NCBI GenBank assembly: GCA_021014325.1
Contig: CM037472.1
Location: forward strand, 8,370,001 to 8,434,000
Source: Plazaster borealis
Taxonomy: Eukaryota > Echinodermata > Asteroidea > Forcipulatida > Labidiasteridae
Direction of reading: 5' to 3'
Length of the DNA stretch: 64,000 bases
The translations under genes were made by a program, and so were the position numbers. Below, one piece after another: positions 1 to 13,179 of the stretch. How positions within the stretch are numbered: the first letter of the stretch is position 1; the number at the start of each line of letters is the position of its first letter. Below the pieces are notes generated by a model that saw only the letters and a program-made list of their open reading frames with translations, was not told the DNA's origin and did not search any database.

Positions 1-1071
1 AAGGTACATGTAGAAATATTCATAGCTGAATTACTCTTTTATACTTGATGTTTCCTCCTAAAGATTGAAAGATTGAGTTGGTACACCACCCTGTGTACAA
101 TAGCATTAATGACACTGTTATTTATTATACCAAGAAGGGACCAGACTTAATCAGCCCTTCCAGCCTTAGGCTGTATCTGAATTGGCGGCTACGGCTACGA
201 CTGTTGCTAAGGGGTGTTGCTGAGGATGTCCTATACTTCAACGCATGATGATGCAGCAATCCAGCTGTAGCCATAGCTGCTAATTAGGACACAGCTTAGC
301 TTTGGTTACACTGATTTGAATAGGAGAAACAAGATGGCTGCCTCACACTAGTAAATTCCTGGTGATGAGAACTCACTGAGCTCACACTTGATTAATTTTC
401 TTTTTATCGCACTTTACACAGTATCTGCTTGAAATTATTCCATGTTGTTCATGTGTCATAGAGGATTAAACAGTGCCGTCTTTTCCTGATAGTTTCAGAT
501 CTGCTTATCAGCAATAACATTTCAATTCCTGTCACATCAATAAATTATTATTATCATGATAAACGCGACATGAGGGCTCTATTATTCATGTTATAAAATC
601 CCACAAGCTCATAGTTTTTATCTTGTCATTGATCAGTCCGATGTTTTCATGAGTCTGATCAGATTGATCTATTTGAAGAGTTTCCTGAAGTCTCCTACAG
701 AATCCCGCTCACAGATAAGAGGCCATACCCACTTTCAATCCCATTAGATATTTGTTATGTTGCTTTCAGTTTGATAATGCGCATCTGTCCAAAACATTTG
801 CCCAATTATTTGTAACTAATTGCTTTTTCTCCAATGTAAATAAAAAGACATGAAACTAATTCAATAAAAGGAAAACATCCTCTGACGAATTATGCGATTA
901 AAGAAAGTTATCCCTTGGGGATTTTGTGAAAGTTTGATCTGCATGATTTCTTGGCACATGAATCCTTCAGTCAACTGTAAATTGATTGATACCAGCATTC
1001 ATGTCACTTGAGAGATAAGATCTGAGTGTGTTTGATAGAGATAGCGTTTCTACTCCCTGAATTGGGACACA

Positions 1072-1175
1072 AGGTGGCAGCAGACATACCAGGCAATTTT
1101 CCATTGTTTATGCAATTCTTAGCATGAGGACACATCCACGAACAATGGATTAACCTGGTAAGTCTGCTGCCACCT
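1072..1175. repeat. Short palindromic MITE (AGGTGGCAG ends)
   Basis: The left end reads AGGTGGCAGCAGACATACC and the right end is its inverse, GGTAAGTCTGCTGCCACCT, giving about 22-bp inverted ends around a short unique centre. A second, shorter copy with the same ends lies at 56824-56898 in a GANAB intron. Two copies with conserved ends and different centres indicate a mobile palindromic element. It carries no coding capacity. Confidence 0.75.
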
Positions 1176-1779
1176 ATCATCCACTAATGTTTCCCATCGG
1201 CCGTCGCATTGTTATGTGGATAATACATTAATTAGGTTTTGTAGAGTAAATTCATTCTCATCCTCTAGTTTACAATAAAAAAAACATCAATCTGTGCAAA
1301 TGTTATTAAATTTAATGGCCACTTTTTAGCAAAAAAACCTAAAAATAGTTTGTGTTTTGTCAGAGATTTTATGCTTATTCAAATACACATTCATGCTTAT
1401 TGTGGTTACAGCAATTGAAATAAGTAATGTCGATTTGGGGATCTTCAAATGTTATTTCATTGACAATGATAGTATTTCAGATTGAAATATTTCTCTTGAG
1501 GATTGGTACTAATGATTAGACTTTCAAGTTGAATCTAATAATTAATTGTTATTATTATTATGTTGTTAATTACCAATCCTGTACTGTGTCTTTAAACATT
1601 GAAACTTACTATGTCTGTCGTTGAATCTTCCTGGGCCAGTTTTACATGGCTTTATACATACACGTTTGTTCAGATAAGTTTGCCCTTGCAAAAATGTCTT
1701 ATGTTACATGTATATTTTGAATAAGACTTGTTCCTTCCTTCATTTCTAACTTAGTAAAAACTCCTGCAAAATTGCTGTA

Positions 1780-2234
1780 ATGCCTGGTTCATACTTAACA
1801 CAAAAGTGAATGGGAAGGGAATTTCCAAAGCGGCAAATTTACTACCCAAACGCTAATAAATCGCTGGGGATGGGAGAATCTTATTCACCGTGAAAAGCAG
1901 GTTCAATCTTTTGAACCATCATTACTTGTAAAATTCATCATGCTGGGTGGTCAAAATAGTTTGCTCCTCACTGTCTGTTTGGTTCCCCCATCACATACCC
2001 AGTGCAACAGTTTGTCCAACTTGTAGTTTCCCATAGTGCGCCCTCAATTGGTTGGTATTGATTGGTTGTAGCTCTGCAAATGTTCTGAGTTTTGAGCATT
2101 GTTCAACTTGGCAAAACTGCCTGCCCATCAGGGTTGATATTTCGCTGCGAAGTTGGCATCAAAGCAGGTGGGAAGCGAAGATGACGTAAGATTCACTTCG
2201 CTTTCACAATTTATATGAAGTATGAACCCGGCAT
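1780..2234. repeat. Foldback/MITE element with GGTTCATACTT ends
   Basis: The left end (ATGCCTGGTTCATACTTAA) is mirrored at the right end (GAAGTATGAACCCGGCATA). The interior is non-coding, and part of the inner sequence (AGTGAAT / ATTCACTTCGC) is also inverted. A shorter element at 33379-33519 has nearly the same termini (AAGCCCGGTTCATACTTC), so this is a family with common ends and different interiors. Confidence 0.65.
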
Positions 2235-2560
2235 AAGAAAGGGCTCTTGATAATTAAAACTTTCAACATGGTGATTGTGTAATTTGTGTTTTTCCCAGGT
2301 TTTAAGCTTAATCAATTATCATGAGTGCCTGCAGCCACCGAGTTAGTTCCCCACAGTTTTTACATTCATGTATTACTCAATTTCATTAAGTATTACTTCA
2401 GATTGGCTATTGAACCTCAACCTAGTGATAACAGTTTACTTTCAACATAAGATAATCAGGTTCATCATTCTAAATTATGCTGTATTTCAGTGTCCAGTTT
2501 GTAATATTTCCCTCATCACTAATCAGATATCTTTGATTTCCCTCTTCCCCCATCCACCAG

Positions 2561-2779
2561 GTCCTAGAGATCACATTACTGATAGCCAGTTACATCAATG
2601 CCATAGTCAAACAAGAAGGCCTGACATACAAACCCACCAGTGACTCTACAGCCCCTCTTGATGTCACTACCTCCTCTTCCACCGGTAGTGGCGGCTCCAC
2701 CTCATGTGCCACCACCAAGGTCTGGGACCTAGAGAGTTCAACAGGGCCAATTGTTGTTGGCGGGAGCAGGGTTGTTTAA
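2561..2779 (+). CDS. Candidate last coding exon of an unidentified gene
   Basis: After a pyrimidine-rich tract and a CCACCAG acceptor, a phase-0 reading frame of 72 codons runs to TAA at 2777-2779. It begins VLEITLLIASYINAIVKQEG, continues into a Ser/Thr/Gly-rich stretch and ends GPIVVGGSRVV. The hydrophobic-helix start followed by a low-complexity tail looks like real coding sequence. I do not recognise the family and found no upstream exon in the window to join to it, so it may be a 3' terminal exon of a gene starting beyond the left edge. It could also be a chance open frame. Confidence 0.35.
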   Translation, partial: VLEITLLIASYINAIVKQEGLTYKPTSDSTAPLDVTTSSSTGSGGSTSCATTKVWDLESSTGPIVVGGSRVV

Positions 2780-3723
2780 ATCCCTCTTCAAAAAGCATCT
2801 GAAAACTCAGGCAAGCTTGGAACACTCCCTGGTCTTTATAGCAGGTCCCTTTTGGTGTTCCTAAAATAGGAATGTTCGAGATCGATAAGGAACTCACATA
2901 TGAGTATCAACTGTTCCTGTTATAGGAGCAGGTGTGTTCCTGATAGGAACATTGATTGCTCCTGTGAAATACCAGTGTTTCTGAATGGAACATTCTATAT
3001 ACAACAAGATTCTTCTGAGTTTTGAAGATGCTCCTTCACTTTCCTTCACTTTTAGAAAGCCACCTTCCCTCCCCATCATGTCATGACGCCTGTATCAGGT
3101 TTCCTGCATACACAGCACTGACATAGTGGATGGATTACTTCTACTTCTTACCCTCTGTTTAGTTGTATGCATTTAGCATAGGAACACAAATCAAGACGGT
3201 TCTGTTGTAATAAAGGTCATGACCCAGGAGAGAAAAGGATTATGGGTATTCAAGTTCATGACCTCCCTCCTTGACACACCAGTTATGACTGGTTTTTGTT
3301 CAAGTATGGTTTACACTAAATTATTATTGAATTGTGTAACCTTTATCCGAAAAGTTGTTCATTATAAATTCAGTTTTATAACTAGTACCCCTTGGCCCAG
3401 CATCCAAATGTTTAGAGCAAAGGAATTGTAGTTATGCACAACTGATTGCCCTAGCTACAGTCAGACATGAACTATTGCATGGGCAACAGTCACGCACAGG
3501 GTGTGCGCATGCATAGTAGACTATCGCATCTGTGATGGTCTACTACGCCTGTGCTTTACAAAGCAATCGTTGAACTGTTGCATGGGTGTGCATGAACGAA
3601 CATCGCTGCTACACCTACATGGAAAGATGGCGCCACACGTAATGTCAATCTGCTTTTCCCGAGCTAAATGATGCCAAACTAGAGAAGTATGAGGTCTAGT
3701 TGAACAAATATAACATGGTGTAT

Positions 3724-3838
3724 GGACAGTCGATATTAGCTCCCTCGGTATTGGAAGTTGACAAACTAATTTGTCGGCTTCGCCTTGGGAACTAGTTTGG
3801 TAACTTCCAATACCTTGGGGAGCTGATATCAATTGTCC
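3724..3838. repeat. Long imperfect foldback (hairpin) element
   Basis: GGACAGTCGATATTAGCTCC at the left is matched by the inverted GGAGCTGATATCAATTGTCC at the right. Pairing continues through CGGTATTGGAAGTT / AACTTCCAATACC, giving arms of roughly 50 bp with a short loop. The structure fits a foldback MITE. No protein is encoded. Confidence 0.7.
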
Positions 3839-4081
3839 ACCCTCAAACCAAGTTATATTTGTATAATACAGTGCCTGTCTTTAACATGAATGGAGACTTC
3901 AGTACACAACAAGACTCTGCTGAGTTTGGGAGATGCTCTTTTACTCTCCTGACAGATGAAGACAGGGGACCAGACTAGATATGAACAGGACGGGGACAGT
4001 AAGACATTTATATAGAGCTGTATAATTTGTTTTACCCTTACACCGATGTGTAATAGGATTCAAACTGCCTCTAGCAACTGG

Positions 4082-4270
4082 GCATGCTCGGTTGTCTAGT
4101 GGTAAGACATCTGCTCTAACAATGCAAAGGTCGTGGGTTCGAATCCCGACCGCGTGATTTGCCTGTTGATTTCTTTCACAGAACTCGGGAAAGCACTACA
4201 GTGCTTAATACACATCAAAGTTACACATCAAACAAATTACATTCTTTATCCCCGATGCAAAATTATTATC
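4082..4270 (+). repeat. tRNA-derived SINE
   Basis: The head resembles a tRNA with RNA polymerase III internal promoter boxes: an A-box-like TAGTGGTAAGAC at 4097-4108 and a perfect B box GGTTCGAATCC at 4136-4146. After the head comes a non-tRNA body containing CTCGGGAAAGCACTACAGTGC. Related bodies recur at 18544-18659, 55430-55530, 55945-56050 and 60110-60240. The missing 3' acceptor stem and the repeated body argue for a SINE rather than a working tRNA gene. Confidence 0.7.
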
Positions 4271-6912
4271 TATTACATAGAGATGCTTATTACAAAGATT
4301 TTACTGACCATGGAAATTTGTTTGCTGAATTGAAACCAGTTACAAACCAATGACTCACATATATTTGGTTGTGACTTGTTTCCTGTCTGTTTTTATTTGT
4401 CAAAAAACATTGCAAGCCTAACTGCTTAATAGAAGTGAATGAATTGGTCTGAGTAATACAAGGGAAAGGTTATTTCAAACTAGTTTTCTGGTTGCCTTAT
4501 GTAGACAAGAAAATGAGGATATATATTTACCTTTGGTGTCTTCACAAATTGGTTAGTTGGAAATAGAGACATTGATTTGTGGAATATGTTTGGTTGTGTT
4601 TAGAGGAGACAAAAAGCGTAAAATAGATGTTGTTTTTTGTTGTTGTGGGAATGTTTTTAGTTTAGTGATAAAATCTTCAGATATGTAGATTGGTCTTAAT
4701 GATTACTTGACATCCATGAAATGGGCTCCAGGGTTTGGGGTGTTGTGGAAGGTTGGGGGTTGGTGGATGAGGGTTATTATGATTGATGTTTCCTGTTATT
4801 GGGGGTGGAGGGGGCGGGATAACATGGAATACAGGGTTACATTTACACACTCATAAGATGAAAAGTGAAATTATTTGACTACATATCAGTTTAATGAAAT
4901 TATTCCATGATATAAAATAAATTTTCATGTTGGTTTGGAAAAATTTGCAGTTCTTGTTTTTGTCCAGGTGAGAGCAAGTTCGGACAATAATGCTTGGTCT
5001 ATGGTTGGAAAATGTTGCACATGCTCTTTACAGTAGTGCAAACTTATCTTGTTCAAGTTTGATGACTTTGACTTACTGTGCATCAGAAGCTGGTAGTAAT
5101 ATCTAACCCTGGTCAGTTTCAACCCATCAAAATCTAACTGTTTGACTCTATTACACTTAATACTGCACTGGTTAACTGATTATGCAATACATGGGATCAG
5201 GCATACCACCATAATCAGAGTCCAACAATTTTGATTGTTGAGTTAGCATATCTTGGTGGATTTTGTTAGAGTGAGGAAGCATCCCGTTTTACAAATTGTC
5301 TATAACTCTTATGAACTAGAAAAGCCAGCAAATCAACCAGGAGGCTGGATCTAGCTACGTGACTAGACTCAACTGATCAAACTTGTCCAAACTTGCTTAA
5401 CTCTGCGCTATCACCGGGACGTTTCTCCCCCTTTTTGATAAGGAGTTTTAGTTGATATGGTTTGGGGGTACTTATTTGTTATTTGAATGTCCCAGTATAA
5501 GGGATCCAAAACACTACATGTGTTGTATTGTGCAATACTTTGAATAATAAAGTAGACATTGTAGAGTATACATAAATAGCCCTGTTAGTATGCTATTTGA
5601 CATCATAGTATCATAAGATTATAAATATAATATTGTACAAAGTAAAGGCATATTTGTAATACTGTTTTATATTGTTGTAGTATACTGTTTGGATTTATTG
5701 CTTGTTTGTTGATGACTTGACTTGTTTATTTGTGTTTAATTGGGACTGCTTTATAATGATTTAATGTTCACAGGATATTTCTGAACTTTTAGCAAGGTGT
5801 TGGTAATGCTGCAAGACTCAACCCGGACTGAACTTTGTTCAAACACTTCAGTAAGTTGTAATTTTAAACACCTATATTTTACATGAATAATTCACAGGGT
5901 TAACACTGTTAAATTTACAGTGCACATTCTGTGCAAATCGAGGACTTCAAATTTCCCCACATGGCATTATGAAGTAAACAAACATCACAAATAAGTGGTT
6001 TCTCGCCAGTGTGGATTTTCTGGTGGCCGGCAAGACTGTATGTTATAATTGTTTCAGGCTTGACTCCATTGACATCAAATCAATGTTGATATGAATTGAG
6101 GTTCATTTGTCAAAGATGGTGTTCCTCTTAGTAAAACGATCTCACAAGTTAAATGTTAAAGCCAGTAACTGCCTAGTAAATACACAGTCGGTGATGTTTA
6201 AATGGATTCAAACGTTTCCATACTTTCTTCCATGAATTAAGGTTGCAGAAATTACTATTCTTTTGTGTGTGTGAATTGTTTTTTATTCCAGTGAACCTCT
6301 CAAAGGTCAAACTGCCATTGAAGTAAACCCTATGTATACGTGCACAAAATCCCTGCCACTAAAAGTTAACATTCTTATTGTTTTCACTAAAATGTGAGCA
6401 CTGAATTTGATGAAATTTTCACAGGTTGGTTGTATGGTGTGTTTATTGAATATTAGAGGGGGAAGAATTTACTCTTTCAAGTAACAATGATGTACTTTCA
6501 CGTAGAAGATTGATTCTCTATACGTTGTGTAGAGAATTCCCTGAAATTTGTTTTGTTTTAAAGTATAAATCCCTTTTTAGAATTTAAGCATTTGGTACAA
6601 ATTTATGATTATTTTTTTACTGGAATGCAAAATTAAAGCTGTCACAAGATCCGGTTATGGTGTACTGTTTATTAGATTTGCCATTCAGGTCACATGGTTA
6701 TTATTCTGTTGTTGTGTTTCATTTTCATAGTCTGAAATATGATTTTTTTTTTCCATGTGTTTAATCATTTTTTAAAGCTCTTAACAGAGCAAGTGTTACT
6801 GTATCTGAAATCACCAGCAGTAAATCAGGTGAATGTGTGATGATTTTGAGCCCAACTGTTGTAACAAGGAAGCTAGTTTTTGATTGACAACCATGTAATG
6901 ATCGCTTGTGGG

Positions 6913-7552
6913 GAGGTGGTTCTGTGACTGTGAAGAACCAGGTGGTTCTGTGAAGAACCAGAGGTTCTAAGGAAAACCAGGTGGTTTTGTGAAGAACCAG
7001 GTGGTTCTGTGAAGAACCAGAGGTACTGTGAAGAACCAGGTGGTTTTGTGAAGAACCAGGTGGTTCTGTGAAGAACCAGAGGTAATGTGAAGAACCAGGT
7101 GGTTCTGTTAAGAACCAGAGGTACTGTGAAAAACCAGGTGGTTCTGTGAAGAACCAGGTGGTTCTGTGAAGAACCAGGTGGTTCTGTGAAGAACCAGGTG
7201 GTTCTGTGAAGAACCAGAGGTACTGTGAAAAACCAGGTGGTTCTGTGAAGAACCAGAGGTTCTAAAAAGGACAAGGTGGTTCTGTGAAGAACCAGGTGGT
7301 TCTGTGAAGAACCAGAGGTTCTAAGAAGAACCAGGTGGTTCTGTGAAGAACCAGAGGTACTGTGAAGAACCAGGTGGTTCTGTGAAGAACCAGAGGTTCT
7401 AAGAAGAACCAGGTGGTTTTGTGAAGATCCAGAGGTACTGTGAAGAACCAGGTGGTTCTGTGAAGAACCAGAGGTTCTAAGAAGAACCAGGTGGTTTTGT
7501 GAAGATCCAGAGGTACTTTGAAGAACCAGGTGGTTCTGAGAGGAACCAGATG
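6913..7552. repeat. 20-bp minisatellite, GAACCAGGTGGTTCTGTGAA type
   Basis: About 30 head-to-tail units alternate between AAGAACCAGGTGGTTCTGTG and a variant AAGAACCAGAGGTACTGTG or AAGAACCAGAGGTTCTAAG. Each full unit carries the near-palindrome GAACCAGGTGGTTC, which contains the E-box CAGGTG. Long open frames on the minus strand (repeating VLHRTTWFFT) are a by-product of the repeat. No start, splice or homology signal supports a gene. Confidence 0.9.
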
Positions 7553-8166
7553 TTTCATAACGCCTTACTTTTCAAACAGTTACACTCTGTTGTCATCACT
7601 GTGTAAAACCTCAAGATTCAATTCACTTCTGCTTCTTTTCAGAACAACTACTTATTCCAAGATTAAAAAACAAAGGGTTGGTACACATTTAGCACAAAAA
7701 GCGGTAGTCTGATGGGGGCAAAAACTTGACAATTCATCTTTTTCGGTCTGTTAGTATCCTGTACACCAATTTGAACTAATTTGAAAGGGGTTGGGCTTCA
7801 CACATTGGGTGATGTGACAAAAATGTCAAAACTTTAAATCTTACTTAACATTATAAGGGATTCATATGTAATTAATTAGGAATATTGCTGTTTTTGTTGT
7901 TGTGGTATAGGGCGCCTTTTTCTCTCTCAAAACTTGCCATCTTGTACTACTGTGAAATCATTGTTAAGTTGTTGTTTTGGTTTTGTGCAATTGGTTATTA
8001 AGCCTCATATGAATACTGTGCAATGGCTGCATATTTTAGCTGCACATTGGTCTAGCTAGGGTACAGCATATTGTAAGTTTGTTTGCAACATTGATGCTGT
8101 TTGTATTATTGCTGAGGTTTATGTTTGGTTTTATCATAGAAGTTTACACAGAGAATGCTGAAATTT

Positions 8167-8277
8167 GTCTGTCTGCTGTGCACGCCCTCTATGTCAGCTG
8201 TGGGCATAGAGTATCACTATCATGTGACATGTTTAGAAAGGTGAAATTTGCCACACAGCTTAAATGTCAGCATGCAT
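8167..8277 (+). repeat. Dispersed repeat also present at 17545-17682
   Basis: The segment starting GTCTGCTGTGCACGCCCTCT and continuing through GGCATAGAGTATCA recurs at 17545-17682 with the same order of blocks (CTCTATG, CATAGAGTATCA, GAAATTT.CCA.ACAGCT). The arms CCCTCTATG / CATAGAG form a small hairpin. Family unknown. Confidence 0.6.
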
Positions 8278-8528
8278 AAATTGTTCAAAGCAGATACACA
8301 CAGATAGCATTCTCTGGATTCTACACTGCAGCTACTGGTGTCTTGCTCCTAGACTGCCTATTAGAAGAATTATGTGTGTAGGCCACTAGTCTACATACAC
8401 TGCCAACTGACCATTTTATAACACAAGAAAAGTATATTTGAAATCAGAAAAAACAATCATTGATTCAAGAAAACTAATTTCAAAGGAGGAATGTGAAGCA
8501 GCATTAGATGGTTTAGGGAAGTAATTCT

Positions 8529-8760
8529 TAAAGACAGAGTTCAGGATTGGTAATTATAAAAACAAATGAGAAATTTCAATCTGAAAGATCACTCATTATT
8601 CAATTCAAACCAGTACCAATCCCTCCATGGAAATATTTCCCACTGAAATACTTTATAAAATTGAGAAAAAAGAATTTTGACACCCCTAAAATCACTGTTG
8701 CTTATTTTGATTGCCACAGTTGAAATAAGCCCAATATGAACATGTACAAAATCACATAAA
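8529..8760 (-). repeat. Partial MITE C copy, reverse orientation
   Basis: Read on the minus strand, this contains GGGATTGGTACTGGTTTGAA and TTTGTACATGTTCATATTGG, which match blocks in the complete family C element at 13180-13482. The edge TTCTTAAAGACAGAGTTCAGG resembles the family terminus. The other end is not clear, so the boundaries are approximate. Confidence 0.5.
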
Positions 8761-11700
8761 GAATGTTTTTTCAAACATTACAAACATAAACAAAAAAACC
8801 CCAACTGTTATCATTTTTTATAGGTAGTTTAAAACAAGAGGAGGGGATATAATTTACTTTTCCCAAAACAGTTGTTTAATTTTCCTCACAGAAAGTTCCC
8901 TTTTTTAACCCAAAGGTGTTTCTAATTGAGTATTTGTTGAATCAAGAAAGCTTTAATATGAAACTCAGTGTTTGGCAGTGTTTGAAGCTCTCTAATAACA
9001 ATTGAAAGTACAAGTATACCCAAAATTGATAATGATTAACCTTAAAACAAAGGAAAATATTCTTCAATTTGATCTAAATTGAGATAAAACTTCCACAAGT
9101 TATTTGTATTACATACTGTTTATGAAAAAGAATTTAAAACCATATATTGAAGTGTTTCAATTTGCATAAGTCAGTTATTCAAACAGAAAATGAGATATTT
9201 ATTCACTCTTCATATCATATCCTGACGCCTATCTACATTCTACCTCACCTCATTCAGAAATACTTGTTAAGTTATGTAGAATGGAGTCTTAGTGCAGTCA
9301 CAATCTTTAAATCTAAATGTGTTTGATGATTAGTTGTCTTAACCCTAGCAGTTGGCATCTAGATCAACCTACAGTTCTCATCACAATAGACCATGCAAGG
9401 CTAGCTCAGATTCAAATATTGGGCATTGTTAAATTGAGTGATTTTGTTCCCTTCAGTCATAAAAGCAATGCAAGTGGGAACCCAAGGTCTCCCAAAGTGT
9501 TTGAATAAACGCAAGACTTGCACAGTCTGCATTGTATGTGTTCTCTGCATGCCAGCAATGATCAAGTATAGAAAAGAGCTCGAACGTGGAATTAGTGATG
9601 TGGGTAAATGATTTATATGCAGATCGATTGATTTATTTGTTACGCCCCCGCCCCCACCCACCATGTGTCCGTCTCTACCTCTATCATTGAGGCAGCACAC
9701 CACAGGGCACTACGCAGCTATTCGTACTGCAGCAGGTTCTTTACATTTTGAGTGGGGTTTTAATGTCTCTGACTTTTGGGCAAGTAATGATGGTATCGAT
9801 ACATCACTGCAGTAAGAGGCGGAGCTTAATGAATCAATTTATTTCGACTGTACATGTAGAAATAGAAACTTCTGAAATTATTTTGTTATATGTATGCATT
9901 GTATTTATGTTTGATACGCAAATATTTGTGCAAGGATTAATTGTGAAGAGTTATATGAGGAAATTGACAATCACCTCAAATTGGTAACCCTATGTTTGAA
10001 ATATGTTAATGCGTTTTCCAGTACTGTGTTTATGTCTATCTGCAGAGCTAATGTTTATTTTTAAGTTGTTACAAGATGTTTTTTACCTGCACAAAGTGTG
10101 CCAGTTACTTAACCTCAGTTCTTTGAAGGGTGGGTAGAAGTTTGGCTTTCCGCCACGGTGTTATTTAGATGTAGCCCTCAGTGCAGACTGGGTTACTTTG
10201 TGGAGGTACAAGATTTCTAATTTGGCCAAGTCGTTTCTGACTGCTCATTGTGTACAGTGTTACGACTCAAAGTCAACTTGTACATATTTTTACCGCTGTG
10301 ATTTATAAACAAGGAAATATTGTTTACTATACTTTACATTGTCATGTGCCATATTTAAAGAAAAACAAATATAATCTAAGATGATATCTGTTAAAAAGTA
10401 GACATGCTTAGAGAATATTAAAGGATAGAGAACGGTATAAGGTGCAACTTAATTATAAAAAGTATAGTTAATACTGTAGATTGGTATTTTTTTGTAGTCC
10501 TTACTTTCTTTAAAAAACTCTCTCCAAGGAGGGTGTGTGGGGTATCTTTTTTCAATCTCATATTTGGCACCCTTGCTAATCATGATTTGTGTTTTGTTGA
10601 AATTAAGTTTTTGTTTGTTTTTCTTGCACTGAAATAAAAGAAAAAGCATAAACCATAAACAATCTGTTATTTCATGAATGTTCCTTTTCCGACCAGAGTT
10701 TGGAATTGATAACCTGAAATCTTAGTCAAATGCACATCTGTTCCAGCAGCAACGGAAAACACAGTTATATTTCTCACCATTTGAAAATATTGTTTGTCAC
10801 GACTGGTGCCTTTTAAAGTTTGTTTACATGAGAGAGCTCCTTGCAATTGCTGTATTAGTGTTGTGGTCAAATGTGTCTGGTAATTTGGGTTAATTCAAGG
10901 ATTGTAAATTTCAGACTTTTGTCTGAATTCAGACTTTTTATATTTTCCTGGTGAAACAAAATGCTGTAATTTTCCCTTCAGATCAAAATAACTCTTCTTC
11001 TCTAGTGCTTAGGATGTTGTTCACAGAAGCTCCTTGAAATAAATCTATAACTCCAGGGTTATATTTGAAATATCATCATTTCAACATACCTCCTAAGATC
11101 TGGATTCAAGTTTCAGACTTTTTTGTCAACATTCACTCTCACCCTTGTTAGTTATACAATTGTCCACTGTGCAAGTCCAGAGTTTTATTTTTATCTGCAT
11201 TTATTTCTATCTCTCAAATCACAGTAAAAAGCTTACATAAAGATGTATAATTTAACCTTGATACGTCTTCATGGATGTAATCATTTTGATTAAAATTTTA
11301 CATTATTTGTTTTGTTCATAAGTGTGATGTAATTCCACTGTAAGCCACGCCCATTTCACACAAAATGACTCCACTGATTACAAGAAGCCCATAGATGTTG
11401 CATTGAGCTAGTTTTTGTATGAGGATTTATGCAAGAAAAGTTTAACAATTGGACTTGGTTTTAACATACATTCTTCAAAGAGTAAGGTCTTCTCAGAATT
11501 TAAAGTTTCTGCCATAAGAAATGCTTTTGAACAATGAAATGAGTGATTTTAGGTAAAAATACACACAAACGTATGCCAGCTTTGGAGCCAGAAGTAGTGA
11601 ATACTTTGGGCATGTATCAGATATGCACGCAAGTGATGCAATGACCTACCAACAGGATAATCAGCTTTTTACAATTTAGGTTTTATACACATTTTGGCAT

Positions 11701-12362
11701 ATTAGAAGTACACACATAACCATTGTGAAGAACTGAATAGACACAGCTAACACAAATCAATTCACTAAGTTATATAACCTACCTCTTGTTAAAATTAAAT
11801 ACCAAAGCTCAAAATTTAAAATCAAAGTTTTAAAACCCTCTTCTACATCTTATGACAGAGATACTTACTCTGTTTATTTCAAGAGTTTACTTTAAAAATA
11901 AGAAAACATGTTGGTTTGGAAAGACTAAAGAAAACTCCATGTTTAAAGAGAAACACATGTACATACTGACATTCCAATGGGAACACTGCCGTTCCATTAC
12001 TGTTCCTTTGAGAACATTTACACTGCTTGAAAGTACAGCAACATCATCAGGAACACTAACATTTAAACTGATGTCAAATCTTCTGGATCGTTAATGAAAC
12101 ACACTTTTGCATCCGGATGTTTTTGTGCTATAGAAAGCTTACAAATTTGCTTGAGGAAATATTGCTCAGGTATGTTGCTTCCAGCTACATTGGAAAGTCT
12201 CCCATAGGGGGCCACTGAGCGAGAAAGATACTTTTCAAAATGACAACATTGGTACAGGAATTTTACTTTAAAACCTTAATAAGCCATTTACAAGTCACTC
12301 AACTTTGAGGATTATTATTTTTTTTAAATACTGTATTGCACATTTTACCATTTATTTTTTAA

Positions 12363-12751
12363 AGAGTATGTATACGCTTGGTAATCACTCTTAAAATTAA
12401 TGGCAATAAAAACCTACTTGGTTAGAAGTACAGCAGCTTTCGATAGTATAAAGCATTTTGAGAATTATTTCACTTTGAAGTAATGTGATTGTGGAAAAAG
12501 ATATCTTTTTTTATCCCCCAAAATTTGAATCTGAGAAGCGTTACTGTCAGATACGTTTGTCAGATTGTGTATTCCAATTAAGGATTATTCTTCCTGCGTG
12601 ACCATAACCACTCTGAATTTTCGACGATATCTCAAAAATGCGACCACCTTTTGAAATGAAATTTTCACAGGTTAGTTTTGTTGTATATCTACATTTATAT
12701 ATAGGATTGAAACAATTGAACGGTTCCAAAAACCAAAGGTATAATTTCCCT
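12363..12751 (-). repeat. TTAA-flanked MITE, family B (reverse)
   Basis: The element sits between TTAA at 12359-12362 and TTAA at 12752-12755. In reverse orientation it starts like the family B copies at 25243-25614 and 39869-40228 (GGGAAA.TATACCTTTGGTTTTTGGAACCGTTC) and shares the internal CCTGTGAAAATT.CATTTCAAAAGG block. About 390 bp, non-coding. TTAA target duplications are known for piggyBac- and Kolobok-type transposition. Confidence 0.8.
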
Positions 12752-13179
12752 TTAACAGATATAACTTTTCTAAATCATTTTGGATAAAAGTAAGCTCACA
12801 GCAATATAGAAAATATTTCATTAAAAAGATCAGCCCTTTTTTTCTGAAAGGGACAAAAGTGTAACAAAAATATCAAATATTATACTGTAGAAGATACACA
12901 AAAATATACAATAACTTTACATTTATTTAAACAGTTATTAATACGTGTAGTTACAACTGAAGTACTTAAACAGGTATTTTAAAAAACTTTTTTGATATTA
13001 AATACTCAATATGTACACATAGCATTTTAGAGACAATTTTCTCAAATAAATATTTGATTTCTTGGAACAAACTAAAAAGTGCATAAGATATTTAATATAC
13101 AATAAGTTCAGCATAAGATGATGTAAATAAGGCAACTTTCGACACAAGTTAAGTTGAGTTTTTATACTACAGACTTTAA

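Larger units (their letters stand above)
1..2560. other. Left-edge region with repeats, no gene recognised
   Basis: I see no convincing exon here. The stretch holds a short palindromic MITE (1072-1175), a degenerate end of the TTAA MITE family C (near 1500-1595, ending in a TTTGTCTTTAA-like terminus) and a foldback element (1780-2234). It may be intergenic, or an intron of a gene whose last exon is at 2561-2779. I cannot tell which. Confidence 0.5.
2780..6912. other. Gene-free stretch with foldback and SINE
   Basis: No exon with matching splice sites and a sustained frame was found. The recognisable items are the long hairpin at 3724-3838 and a tRNA-derived SINE at 4082-4270. The rest is AT-rich unique-looking sequence in which I see nothing specific. 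Confidence 0.5.
7553..12362. other. Gene-free stretch with scattered repeats
   Basis: No exon chain was found on either strand. The stretch includes a dispersed repeat at 8167-8277 and a reversed MITE C-like copy near 8529-8760. Otherwise it is AT-rich sequence without recognisable genes. Confidence 0.5.

Noticed and set aside
6873..7558. Minus-strand frames repeating VLHRTTWFFT
   Set aside because: Produced by the 20-bp repeat. No conserved domain or splice structure.
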